NCBI GenBank assembly: GCA_022820025.1
Contig: JAJEGF010000007.1
Span: 1 to 35,132, forward strand
Length of the DNA: 35,132 nucleotides
Reading direction: 5' to 3'
Source of the DNA: Chloroflexota bacterium
GTDB taxonomy: Bacteria > Chloroflexota > UBA11872
The notes beneath the pieces were generated by a model. That model was not told where the DNA came from and made no database searches. It saw nothing but the letters and a program-made list of their open reading frames with translations. A program made the translations under genes and the position numbers. Shown in pieces: positions 8,218 to 16,451 of the stretch (within the stretch, counting starts at the first letter, position 1; the number at the start of each line of letters is the position of its first letter).

Positions 8218-8325
8218 GCGGCGAACGCCCCAACCGATGGGTGACGCGAGGAGACTGAGCCGTCCGTGATACTTGCGGACATCCCGATCACGATCAGACG
8301 GCCGCTCCAGGCAACGGGAGATACA

Positions 8326-9477
8326 TTGACGCGCAGCCTACGCCAGACCTGCCTTGTGCTGATCGGCGCGCTCGCGTTGTGGGCTTGCGGCGATCCGGCG
8401 CCGGATACCGCCAGGCCGCTCGCGACCTCGGCGCCGGCCGCTCCTCCAGGCGTCGTTGCCGCTCCGCGCACGTCCAACCAACCGCCCCCGCCGGCCGCCG
8501 ACACAGCCGCCGCCTCACCCACGGCAACTCAGCCGGCCGAGGCGACGCCGGCGACGACGCCGACGCCACCACCGCCAACACCAACCCCCACGCTCCCTCC
8601 GTCGTACGCCGTGGCGCCGGCGCCCGAACCGGCCGAGCGTCTCAATCTGCTGGTGCTCGGCGTGGACCAGGCCGAGAGCTTTGTCGGCAATACCGACGTC
8701 ATCATGATCGTCAGCATCGACCAGACCTCGGAATCGATATTCGTCCTGTCGCTTCCTCGCGATCTCTGCCTCGGGGCGTGTGACGGACATTCGTCACGGA
8801 TCAACGAGGTGCTCAAGCGCCGGGGAATGGAGGACTTCAAGCAGACCCTCCGCTACGTGACAGGCCTGCATATCGACCATTGGCTGTTGGTGAACTTCCA
8901 TGGCGTTGAGGCCATCATCGATCAGTTGGGCGGCGTGCGCGTGTGGTCGCCCCGCGAGTTCGACGAGCGTTTCGTCTACCTGGAAACGGGCGAAGAGATT
9001 CGGCTAACCCTGGACGAAGGCTGGAACACGCTCGATGGTCGTGAGTCCGTGGCCTACGCGCGCTCGCGAAAGTACGACGCCGGCGGGGACTTCGCGCGCA
9101 TCTGTCGGCAGCAGCAGGTGGTTCGCGGGCTCCGCGAGCAATCGCTCTCCCCAGCCCTGGTCGTCAACGCGCCCGGCCTGATCGCCAGCCTTAGCGGAGC
9201 CTTCAAGACCGATTTTCCAATCGGGAGCGTGCCCGCCCTTGGAAACCTGCTGCTGAGCATCCCCCCGGAGCGCATTAACTCGTGGGCGGTCCACGCGCGT
9301 GGCCACGATCTGATGGTTCCGGAAGAGGGGCTGGACGGCGCCATCCTGTGGCGGCCCGACCTGCACGCCATTCGCGACTTTGTCCAGGACAGCTTGCTTG
9401 AATCAACGCGCGGCCACCTGGACGAGCAGGGCAACCCAACCTTCGTGCGCGACAACTGCGAGAGCTATTTCCCTTAG
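8326..9477 (+). CDS. LytR-CpsA-Psr (LCP) family lipoprotein
   Basis: LCP enzymes transfer undecaprenyl-linked glycans to the cell wall or other surface acceptors. The TTG at 8326 is preferred over the GTG at 8266 because GGGAG lies 5 nt upstream and it yields a clean signal peptide ending in the lipobox LALWAC-G (Cys21); the protein is then 383 residues. A Pro/Thr/Ala-rich linker (about 22-105) includes TPTPPPPTPTPTLPP. The LCP domain follows: LNLLVLGVDQ, NTDVIMIVSID, SLPRDL with the conserved Arg-Asp, SSRINEV, LVNFHGVEAIIDQLGGVRV, and GWNTLDGRESVAYARSRK. LCP proteins usually have a single N-terminal transmembrane helix; a lipid anchor is less common. The stop overlaps that of the convergent NHL gene. 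Confidence 0.88.
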   Translation: MTRSLRQTCLVLIGALALWACGDPAPDTARPLATSAPAAPPGVVAAPRTSNQPPPPAADTAAASPTATQPAEATPATTPTPPPPTPTPTLPPSYAVAPAPEPAERLNLLVLGVDQAESFVGNTDVIMIVSIDQTSESIFVLSLPRDLCLGACDGHSSRINEVLKRRGMEDFKQTLRYVTGLHIDHWLLVNFHGVEAIIDQLGGVRVWSPREFDERFVYLETGEEIRLTLDEGWNTLDGRESVAYARSRKYDAGGDFARICRQQQVVRGLREQSLSPALVVNAPGLIASLSGAFKTDFPIGSVPALGNLLLSIPPERINSWAVHARGHDLMVPEEGLDGAILWRPDLHAIRDFVQDSLLESTRGHLDEQGNPTFVRDNCESYFP

Positions 9478-11141
9478 GGACTCAAGTCCGGAATGTCGAC
9501 CACCTGGCCTTTTTCGACCGGCGGATGGTCGGTGAACACCGAAAGCTCGTCCCAGGCCGGATACCGGCGATCCCGCAGCGACTGGCCGATCAGTCGCAGG
9601 CGCACCGGCTGCGGGCGCTCGGGCGCGAATTCGAAGACGGCGTTCTGGAAGTACTGGCGGATGACGCCTAACGGTGCGTCGTCCGAATACAAGGTGCCGA
9701 CGGTTCCCGTATCCGCCCGTGCCTCGGTGCGCGGGGCGCCGAACTGTTCCTCGCCGCCGTAGGTGTTGAAGAAATCGAGAAACCCGGTCTCGGTGCCGTC
9801 AATGGCGAAATTCGACACGCGGTGCCCCCAGGTGCCGATCGCTTCACCGGGTTGATCGGAAACGACGTCAGCCTCAACGCCCAGGTCAGGCGCCCCGCCA
9901 CGTCCTCCGCCCAGAAAGTCCCACACCGGGCGTGGCAATACGGCCTGCCGACCGGTGGCGTCCGCCGTCCAGTCCATGACCCCGCGCTGGAAGTACTGCG
10001 AGACCTTGCCCTCGCTCTCGATCAGGGGTTCGGAGATTGGCCATCCCCAGCGATCGATCCCACCGGTGGTCGTGAAATACGCGGCAAACGGCGCCACCCG
10101 GAGTTGACCCGCGCGGCGGACGAGCCAGTTGGTGAGGTTGTGAGCGGTTGGCGAGGTGTGCGGCGCGCGCGCCGCGACCGCAGCCGCCAGGTCGGTCGCT
10201 TCCGACGGCGGCATGGCCTGCTGCAGACGCGTCTGCAACGACTGTACGCGGTGGTTGAGCGAGTCGGCCGCATAGACGCGGCCAGCCTGGTCAACGGCTA
10301 CGCCTCGAGGAAACTGAAACTCTCCCGTTTGCCGTCCCTCGGCGCCGACCGATCCGACCGTCGTTCCATTGTGTTCAATGATGATCAACCGCTGATCAAT
10401 GTCGCCCGTTATGTAAAGTCGATCGGAGAGGTCCACGTCCAGGCCAATCGGATTCCTGATCACGGGCGCTTCAACCACGACTCGCGCGAATGAGCCGTCG
10501 AGCTCAAAGGCCTGGATGCGATCACGGAAGGTGTCGGCGACGTAGACCAACTGCGAGGTCCCCACGGCGATTCCGGTCGGCGTGCCGAACTGGCCCGGCG
10601 CTCGGCCGCGCGAACCCCACGCCAATTTGAACTCGCCGCTGGGAGCGAACTTCTGCACCCGGTCGTTGAACCCGTCCGCCACGTACACGTCCCCAAATGT
10701 GTCGAGCGCGATGCCGCGCGGTGCGTTGAAGTCGCCCGGATTCGAGCCGCGTCGACCCCACTGGCGCAGAAAGGCCCCCTGCAGGTCGAAAACCTGCACT
10801 CGACGATTGCCGCCGTCCACGACGAATACCTCGCCCTCGCGCGACACGGTCACGCCCTGCGGGCGTCGCAGCTCGCCCGTCGCGGAGCCCGAGCCGGCCA
10901 GGATTCGCACAATGCCGCCGGCCGGCGAGTGAGCCGCGAGCTGATCCAGTCGCGAGTCGGTAACGTAGATCAGCCCATCCGGGCCGACCGCCACACCCCA
11001 CGGCGCGCTGCCGGCGCCCTGCTCCAGGTTCGGAAAAAACTCGGCGCCAACGTCGGCGATCACGGCGGCCGAACCCGCGGCCAGGGCAATGGCGCCCGTG
11101 AGCCCCGCGTGCAGCACGCGACGGCGAGGGACTTGGGTCAT
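9474..11141 (-). CDS. Secreted NHL-repeat beta-propeller protein with C-terminal surface repeats
   Basis: This 555-residue protein begins MTQVPRRRVLHAG followed by an Ala-rich hydrophobic segment, a Tat-like signal. Six NHL blades follow, each with the pattern G(V/I)AV..G.(V/I)YV.D....R(V/I)Q.F, for example GIALDTFGDVYVADGFNDRV and GVAVDQAGRVYAADSLNHRV, enough for a closed six-bladed propeller. The C-terminal 200 residues contain at least two degenerate copies of a motif with GWPISEPL/FGAPRTEA and QYFQRGVMDW/QYFQNAVFEF. That motif is widespread in Chloroflexota cell-surface proteins. The frame is open upstream to 11489, but the RRR signal sequence marks the ATG at 11141 as the start. Its ligand is unknown; binding of carbohydrate or protein at the surface is likely. 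Confidence 0.82.
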   Translation of the reverse strand: MTQVPRRRVLHAGLTGAIALAAGSAAVIADVGAEFFPNLEQGAGSAPWGVAVGPDGLIYVTDSRLDQLAAHSPAGGIVRILAGSGSATGELRRPQGVTVSREGEVFVVDGGNRRVQVFDLQGAFLRQWGRRGSNPGDFNAPRGIALDTFGDVYVADGFNDRVQKFAPSGEFKLAWGSRGRAPGQFGTPTGIAVGTSQLVYVADTFRDRIQAFELDGSFARVVVEAPVIRNPIGLDVDLSDRLYITGDIDQRLIIIEHNGTTVGSVGAEGRQTGEFQFPRGVAVDQAGRVYAADSLNHRVQSLQTRLQQAMPPSEATDLAAAVAARAPHTSPTAHNLTNWLVRRAGQLRVAPFAAYFTTTGGIDRWGWPISEPLIESEGKVSQYFQRGVMDWTADATGRQAVLPRPVWDFLGGGRGGAPDLGVEADVVSDQPGEAIGTWGHRVSNFAIDGTETGFLDFFNTYGGEEQFGAPRTEARADTGTVGTLYSDDAPLGVIRQYFQNAVFEFAPERPQPVRLRLIGQSLRDRRYPAWDELSVFTDHPPVEKGQVVDIPDLSP

Positions 11142-11336
11142 TGACTGGTGGAGGACTGGGCCATCGTGCCTCAAGTTGACGAGTCTAGCGCCGCGGAATC
11201 GCCCGACAGCCGAGACGGCGACCGTGCTCGTAAAACGCCTTTGGTCCGCAGCCGTTATGCCGCATGACCGGCCGCTGGCCCACTGGCAACGCACCGGCGC
11301 TAGAATCCGCACCTGAGCAGCGCGCGAGGTGCGGCC
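11142..11336. promoter_or_regulatory. Divergent promoter region (NHL gene / Gfo-Idh-MocA pair)
   Basis: This 195-bp gap lies between divergent genes. A TAGAAT hexamer at 11301-11306 is 30 nt upstream of the GTG at 11337 and could be a -10 box, but no convincing -35 sits 16-18 nt before it. GAGGT at 11326-11330 serves as the ribosome site for the plus-strand gene. Confidence 0.3.
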
Positions 11337-12323
11337 GTGATTCGACTGGCGCTCGTTGGGTGTGGACGCAACGCTCCGGCCCTTGTCGCCGCGGCCGCCG
11401 AATCCGACCACTGCCAACTGGCCGTCGCCGTCGACATCGATCCTCAGGCGGCAGGCTCGGTAGCGCGCGCGGCCAACTCGATGCGGCATGTCGGCAATCT
11501 CGAATCGCTACTTGCCTCGGGCAGCGCCGACGTTGACGCGGTGATCGTCAACACGCCAAACGACTCCCATGCCGACATCGCCCTGGCCGCCATCGCGGCG
11601 GGCCGCCACGTCCTGGTTGAAAAACCGCTGGCCCTGTCCGCGGACGCGGCCGCGGAAGTCCGACGTCAGGCCAACCGGGCCGACGTACGGCTGATGGTGG
11701 CGCACACGCTCCGTTTCATGCCCGGCAACGTGCAGGTCCACCGGGCGCTGGTGGCCGGCGAACTGGGCCAGCCCGGCATGCTGCGCAGCCACCGCTGGCT
11801 GCGTCGTTTTCCCGGACCGCCGGGCGGCTGGAAGCACGACCCGGCCCGCAGCGGCGGCCTCTGCCTGCATGAAGCCGTGCACGAGATCGACCAGGCGCTC
11901 TGGCTCATCGACGAGCGCCCAACCCACGTTCACGCCCTGGCCGCGCCCGAGCTCTTGCAAATCCACCTCGGCTACGCGTCGGGCGCCATGGCCATCTGCG
12001 GCATTGCCACGGGTCTGCCGCTCGGCGACGGCTACTACTCGCTCGCGCTGATCGGATCGCTTGGCGCCGCCTACGCCGACGATCACCACAACGTTCACCT
12101 CGTCTACCGGGGCGGACGACCGCAAGCGGCGCTGACCGACCTGCGAGCCTCGGCCGTCCGCGCCCAGTTCGACGAGTTCGCCCAAGCCATCACGGAAGGG
12201 CGCGATCCCTCCGTCTCCGGCGCCGACGCCGTGGCCGCGCTGCAGATTGCGGAAGCTGCCGCGGCCTCCGTCGCGTCCGGACAGACCGCCCATCTCACGG
12301 AGAACGGCTATGTCCTCGCCTGA
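11337..12323 (+). CDS. Gfo/Idh/MocA-family NAD(P)-dependent oxidoreductase
   Basis: This 328-residue sugar or inositol dehydrogenase-type protein opens with the dinucleotide-binding strand IRLALVGCGRNAPALV (GxGxxx). NTPNDSHADIALAAIAAG leads to the signature VLVEKPLAL, whose Lys is the catalytic residue of the family. The C-terminal domain has RSGGLCLHEAVHEIDQALWL, with two His at the substrate-binding site. The start is GTG at 11337, with GAGGT 6 nt upstream. It overlaps the next gene, a second family member, by 14 bp, so the pair is cotranscribed and translationally coupled. Such pairs often act in sequence on one sugar or cyclitol; the substrate is not deducible. Confidence 0.88.
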   Translation: MIRLALVGCGRNAPALVAAAAESDHCQLAVAVDIDPQAAGSVARAANSMRHVGNLESLLASGSADVDAVIVNTPNDSHADIALAAIAAGRHVLVEKPLALSADAAAEVRRQANRADVRLMVAHTLRFMPGNVQVHRALVAGELGQPGMLRSHRWLRRFPGPPGGWKHDPARSGGLCLHEAVHEIDQALWLIDERPTHVHALAAPELLQIHLGYASGAMAICGIATGLPLGDGYYSLALIGSLGAAYADDHHNVHLVYRGGRPQAALTDLRASAVRAQFDEFAQAITEGRDPSVSGADAVAALQIAEAAAASVASGQTAHLTENGYVLA

Positions 12324-13368
12324 GCGTTACCGCGTCCTGGCGCTCAGCGCCGCCAAGCACGACTACGTGCCGTTGGCGTTCAAGGACCACCCGCGGTTCC
12401 AGGTCGTCGGCGTATCCGACGAGCCGTCCGCCGCCGGCTGGGTGCACGAATGCAACGAACAGCTCGCCGCCGACCTTGGCGTTCCCTACGAGCCCGGCGT
12501 CGACGAGGCCATCGCCCGGCATCGGCCGCACGTCGCCGTGGTCTCATCGGAAGCCGCGCGCCACGCCCAACTCAGCGTGCAAGCGGCCAATACCGGCCTC
12601 CACGTCGTCCAGGACAAGCCCATGGCCCCCACGGTCGCCGACTGCGACGCCATAGTGGAAGCCGTCGAACGCGCCGGCGTGCGGTTCCTGCTCTGGAACC
12701 GCAACACCCAGCCGGCCATCGAAGAGGCGCGCCGCATCGTCCACGCCGGTGAAATCGGCGAGCCGCGAGCCATCCACGTCGACTTCTTCTTCTGCAAAGA
12801 CGCCGGCGTACTACTGAACTCTGACGAGCCGGAAGAGATCGCGGACTCCTGGCTCAGCGAAGGCGAACTCACCGTCGAGGGCATCTACCCCCTCGCCTAC
12901 ATGCGCCACATCCTGGGCCTGGACGCCCTGCGCGCCTTTGGACGCGCCTCCGCCCACTTCTTCCGACGCCATGCCGAGCGCGGGGTCGAAGACATCGCCA
13001 CCGTCTCCCTGGAAATGGAACGAGGCGTCATTGGCTCGCTCTGTAGTGGACGGATCGGACGCCCAAGCCACCCCAACATCGGTGAGCTTCGGGTGCATGT
13101 CATTGGATCCACGGGTGCCCTGGTCGTCGCCGAACCGCGCCCGGAAGTCGCCGTCCACACCCGCGGCCTCGCCCCGGACGACGACCGCAATCGGCGCACC
13201 GACCAGGAGACCGACCGCCGCCAGGTCGACCACTTCGTAACCGCCCTGGACACCGGCGGCGACACCCTCCTCACCGCCCGCCACGGCCGCCACATCGTCG
13301 CCACGGTTAGGGCAGCCCTGGAGTCGGCCCGCACCGGACGCTCATGCGAGGTGTCGCGCCCGAGCTAG
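12310..13368 (+). CDS. Second Gfo/Idh/MocA-family oxidoreductase with degenerate nucleotide-binding loop
   Basis: This 352-residue protein starts at the ATG at 12310 (GGAG about 7 nt upstream). It begins YRVLALSAAKHDYVPLAF, where family members usually have GxGxxG; here the glycines are missing. HVAVVSSEAARHAQLSVQAA and the signature HVVQDKPMAP (Lys conserved) identify the family. The C-terminal domain has GELTVEGIYPLAYMRHILG, in which the catalytic-site region carries Tyr rather than the His pair of its neighbour. The C-terminal region includes HVIGSTGALVV and DHFVTALDTG. It may bind cofactor weakly, use it differently, or act non-redox. Coupling to the upstream dehydrogenase suggests a shared substrate. 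Confidence 0.8.
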   Translation: MSSPERYRVLALSAAKHDYVPLAFKDHPRFQVVGVSDEPSAAGWVHECNEQLAADLGVPYEPGVDEAIARHRPHVAVVSSEAARHAQLSVQAANTGLHVVQDKPMAPTVADCDAIVEAVERAGVRFLLWNRNTQPAIEEARRIVHAGEIGEPRAIHVDFFFCKDAGVLLNSDEPEEIADSWLSEGELTVEGIYPLAYMRHILGLDALRAFGRASAHFFRRHAERGVEDIATVSLEMERGVIGSLCSGRIGRPSHPNIGELRVHVIGSTGALVVAEPRPEVAVHTRGLAPDDDRNRRTDQETDRRQVDHFVTALDTGGDTLLTARHGRHIVATVRAALESARTGRSCEVSRPS

Positions 13369-13420
13369 CGGAAAGAGTGCCGAAACGCGCATTCCGGCTT
13401 GAGCGTCGAAACCTGACGCG

Positions 13421-13624
13421 CTAGTCGCTTCGCTGCTGGCTCAACAGAATTGTTCGCAGTTCGCGCACATCCTCGCGAACCTGTTCGATGCTGGCCTGAA
13501 GCCGTTCGTCGGCCTTCCGCAACTCGCTAATGGCCTCTTCGACTCTGCCCGAGCGGTAGAACGCACCGCCTGCCGCAACCAGTGCCGCGACAGCGGTGGC
13601 GGCGGTGATAATCGACTCGGTCAT
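13421..13624 (-). CDS. Small membrane-anchored coiled-coil protein
   Basis: This predicted 67-residue protein has an N-terminal hydrophobic helix (TESIITAATAVAALVAAGG, about residues 2-20). A charged helix with heptad-like spacing follows (VEEAISELRKADERLQASIE and onward to RELRTILLSQQ), giving a single-span protein with a coiled coil. The ATG at 13624 is preferred over 13654 because AGGAAG lies 6 nt upstream. It lies downstream of the 202-aa hypothetical gene and convergent with the Gfo/Idh/MocA pair. No function is recognised. It has the same general layout, in reverse order, as the two mini-proteins at 25784-26201. Confidence 0.6.
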   Translation of the reverse strand: MTESIITAATAVAALVAAGGAFYRSGRVEEAISELRKADERLQASIEQVREDVRELRTILLSQQRSD

Positions 13625-13814
13625 GGTGGCTTCCTGCGAATCGCTCGCGGCCACTGCCGACGAACGGGTGCGCCCAACGGATCGCGCCTACCGGCCACCG
13701 CCCATCACCGCCAGCGCTTGATTTCAAGGCTATCACTGACATCGCCCGAAGCGCTTCGCACGTCTCCCGTCCGAACCGCCACCCCGACACCAGGTGTACG
13801 GCGACGCCGACTGC

Positions 13815-14423
13815 TCAGCGCGCCGGTACCGGCTCCGCCGTGGGTGTGAGCAAGGCGCGCAGGCGGACGTTCAGGGCATCGCGCGCGTGGCTGGCCAGTT
13901 CGCCGAAGTCGGTGAAATTGCGCGACTCCACCGCATAAGCGCCGCAATCTGGTTGCAACCCCGTTAGGCACTGCTCCTCGTTCTTGGCGATCAGCGTGTA
14001 AAAAGGCTCCTGGAGCGTCGCGTCAACGACTGCAACTTCTGCAATCCCGGGATCCACCAGCGGTGCAAGGTCCTCGGGCGTCATATTGACCACGATGATG
14101 ACCGTTCCACGCTCGAATTCCGACCTGACCACTTCGAAATCAACCTCCGCGCGCGCATCGCCGTGGACCATGAGCGTTGTCGGCTGGCGCGAGGCGGCAT
14201 CGTCGAACGTTTCAACGGTGCGGACCGCATATTCAGCGCTTTCGCGGCCGTCAAGCGGCAGCCGGCGGTCCTCCTGCAAACTCGACGGTTCAAAGTAGAC
14301 GATGAAGTCCAGGCCAAACCGCCCGAGCATCCGCTCGAACAGAAGGAACAGCACGAACACGCCCACAGCCACCATGAGCCCAAAGAGCAGGCGCTGGGCG
14401 GGTGGGGACAGGCTTTGCATCAC
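13815..14423 (-). CDS. Hypothetical membrane-anchored protein
   Basis: This 202-residue protein is not recognised. The N terminus MMQSLSPPAQRLLFGLMVAV is followed by GVFVLFLLFERML, forming one transmembrane helix (about residues 11-33). The rest is an alpha/beta soluble domain with strands such as PTTLMVHGD, GTVIIVVNMTPEDL and IAEVAVVDATLQEPFYTLIA. Two Cys in EEQCLTGLQPDCGAYAV could form a disulfide if the domain is extracytoplasmic. The second Met at 14420 is an equally possible start. Codon usage and amino-acid composition look like a real gene, and antisense frames here are short. Confidence 0.62.
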   Translation of the reverse strand: MMQSLSPPAQRLLFGLMVAVGVFVLFLLFERMLGRFGLDFIVYFEPSSLQEDRRLPLDGRESAEYAVRTVETFDDAASRQPTTLMVHGDARAEVDFEVVRSEFERGTVIIVVNMTPEDLAPLVDPGIAEVAVVDATLQEPFYTLIAKNEEQCLTGLQPDCGAYAVESRNFTDFGELASHARDALNVRLRALLTPTAEPVPAR

Positions 14424-14556
14424 GTGGGTTGCACTGGGCCGTGGTGAACGATTGTAGGGGCGCGAGGCGACAGGCAGTCTGAATTCAGCCGTCGTCGCTG
14501 AAGTCCAGGATGCCCCCCATGGTTGCGCCGGGCACGCCGGCGCTTCCCGTCACCGC

Positions 14557-14751
14557 TCAGGTCGTGCTGTAGGTCAGGTAGGCGTCGCGCAGAAACGAGA
14601 ACAGGCCGCGCCGCCGCCGCCGGTTTCGACTTCCGCACGCTGGGCAGCCGCGGTCCACCGGCCCCCGCCCAGTCTCGAAGAATCGCAGCAGCACGCTATA
14701 GCGCCGGCCGCAGTCCAGGCAGTCGTACGCTTTGGTGGTCAGTGAAGGCAT
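14557..14751 (-). CDS. Small FmdB-like zinc-ribbon protein
   Basis: This 64-residue protein starts at the ATG at 14751: MPSLTTKAYDCLDCGRRYSV. Cys11/Cys14 pair with Cys36/Cys39 (CPAC) to form a zinc ribbon. A basic stretch (RNRRRRRG) follows, then a hydrophobic tail LFSFLRDAYLTYSTT. The frame is open to 14856, but the Met before the ribbon is the natural start. It resembles the FmdB group loosely, lacks the acidic tail of the one at 5711-6127, and may bind nucleic acid through its Arg run. It is divergent from the flippase gene. Confidence 0.6.
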   Translation of the reverse strand: MPSLTTKAYDCLDCGRRYSVLLRFFETGRGPVDRGCPACGSRNRRRRRGLFSFLRDAYLTYSTT

Positions 14752-14903
14752 TGTGTCATTCAGGGTAGCCCAACTGCGATCCGGCAAAGAACCTGGCTGC
14801 GGCGCGTCACACTTCGCGCATGAGCACGATTGATGTAGTGGCGGGCCTCCGGCCATGACGGTGGTCCTGCTCCTGGCCGAGGCCCGCCCCCTCCCCTCGT
14901 CCA

Positions 14904-16451
14904 GTGCCTGAGTCCCTGCTGGGCCCGGCCCTCGTCAGCGCGGGGGCAGTCCTTGCCGCGCTGGCCGCGCTCTACCTTGCCGTCCTCAGCGGACGGCCCG
15001 TAACCCCGCCCGCGCTGCGAACCGAGACCGCGGCACGCGGTCGCTTCACGCGTAACGCCATCACGCCGCTCCTGGCCAGCGGCTTCGACCGCGCGGTCTT
15101 CTGGGTCTTTTGGATCGTGGCGCTGCGAATCCTCGGTCCCGAACGGAACGGCGAGTACGCCTTTGCGGTGAACCTGCTCACGTACTTTGCGGCGCTGACC
15201 GACTTTGGCCTGGGCACGGTGCTCACACGCGACCTTGCTCGACGCGACCGCGACCTGCGTCCCCTCTTCGGCGCCGGCCTGGTTATCCGCCTGCGACTGG
15301 TGGGCGTCAGCGCCCCGCTCATGGTTGGACTGGCGTTGATCTACTACGCGACAGGCTCAATCTCGGCAGCCACAGTCGTCACGGCGGCCGTTTTGGCGTT
15401 CGGCCTGCTGCCCACGGCCCTGGGCCAGGCCTATGCCTCGGTTTACGGCGCATGGGAGCGCATGGACCGCCGAGGCCTGGTCGCCGCCGGCACGTCGGCG
15501 CTGACCGTGGGGCTGGGACTGTTGCTGCTCGGCGCGGGAGCGGGCGTGATCGGGCTGGCCGTCGCGGGCATGGTGTCGGGCACGGCCTCGCTGCTGGTAC
15601 TGGCGCGGCCCGTCGGCCTTGATCTTCTCAAGACCAGCGGGCAGGGCCGAATCCACCGCGGCGCGTTGCTCACGGCCGGCTTCCCGCTGATGCTCAACGG
15701 CCTGCTGGCGACGGCGTTCGTCCAGCTCGACATCCTGATCCTTCAGGCGATCGAAGGCACCGCCGTGGTGGGGCACTACAACGCGGCCTACAAGTTCATC
15801 AACGCGCTCAACGCCGTTCCGGCCGCCGTGGTCCTTGCCGCATTTCCGCTGATGGCGCGCATGGCGGAGGATCCCAAGGCGCTGGGCCGTTGGGCCGCCC
15901 GTACCTGGCGCGTCTTGATCTCGTTCGCGGCCGCGGCGGTCGTACTCCTCTTCGCCTATGCCGAGCCTCTCGTCGCGGCGCTGCTGGACGAAGAGTTCCT
16001 GCCGTTCACGGCTCAGGCCCTGTCAATCCTGATCTGGTTTCTCCCGCTGAGTTATCTGAACGGAACGCTGCAATACGTCGTCATTTCCCTTGACCGGCAG
16101 TGGTGGCTCACGCCGGCATTTCTGCTAACGACGCTGTTCAACGCCGTCACAAATCTCGCGCTGGTCCCGGTGTTTGGCTTTCGAGCCGCGGCGGCAACCA
16201 CCATTGCCAGCGAAGTCGTGCTTCTCATCACGCTTGCCTGGATCCTTCGTCGCCAGCGTCTGCTGCGGCAGCTGATTGAACCCGCGCTTCGCCCGACCCT
16301 GGCCGCGGGCTGCCTCGCGCTGGCGGCCTGGCTGCTGCGTGACGTGGCCTGGGTCCCAGCCGCCGCGGCAGGCGTGGCTGTCTACGTCGGCGTTCTGGCG
16401 CTTAGCGGTGGCATCAGCCGTAAGCAGCTACTCGCACGTGGCGATAGCTAG
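14904..16451 (+). CDS. Polysaccharide flippase (Wzx/MurJ-like, MOP superfamily)
   Basis: This 515-residue integral membrane protein has about 13-15 predicted helices, of the oligosaccharide/polysaccharide flippase family that moves undecaprenyl-linked repeat units across the membrane. The typical first core helices are seen in GFDRAVFWVFWIVALRILG and NGEYAFAVNLLTYFAALTDF, followed by GLGTVLTRDLARR. The second half has PLMLNGLLATAFVQLDILIL with the acidic residue typical of these proteins, and VVGHYNAAYKFINALNAVPA. An extra hydrophobic helix (residues 5-30) precedes the core, so the GTG at 14904 is less certain than the fold. The TAG stop overlaps that of the convergent GT39 gene. It fits the surface-glycan block. 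Confidence 0.85.
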   Translation: MPESLLGPALVSAGAVLAALAALYLAVLSGRPVTPPALRTETAARGRFTRNAITPLLASGFDRAVFWVFWIVALRILGPERNGEYAFAVNLLTYFAALTDFGLGTVLTRDLARRDRDLRPLFGAGLVIRLRLVGVSAPLMVGLALIYYATGSISAATVVTAAVLAFGLLPTALGQAYASVYGAWERMDRRGLVAAGTSALTVGLGLLLLGAGAGVIGLAVAGMVSGTASLLVLARPVGLDLLKTSGQGRIHRGALLTAGFPLMLNGLLATAFVQLDILILQAIEGTAVVGHYNAAYKFINALNAVPAAVVLAAFPLMARMAEDPKALGRWAARTWRVLISFAAAAVVLLFAYAEPLVAALLDEEFLPFTAQALSILIWFLPLSYLNGTLQYVVISLDRQWWLTPAFLLTTLFNAVTNLALVPVFGFRAAAATTIASEVVLLITLAWILRRQRLLRQLIEPALRPTLAAGCLALAAWLLRDVAWVPAAAAGVAVYVGVLALSGGISRKQLLARGDS

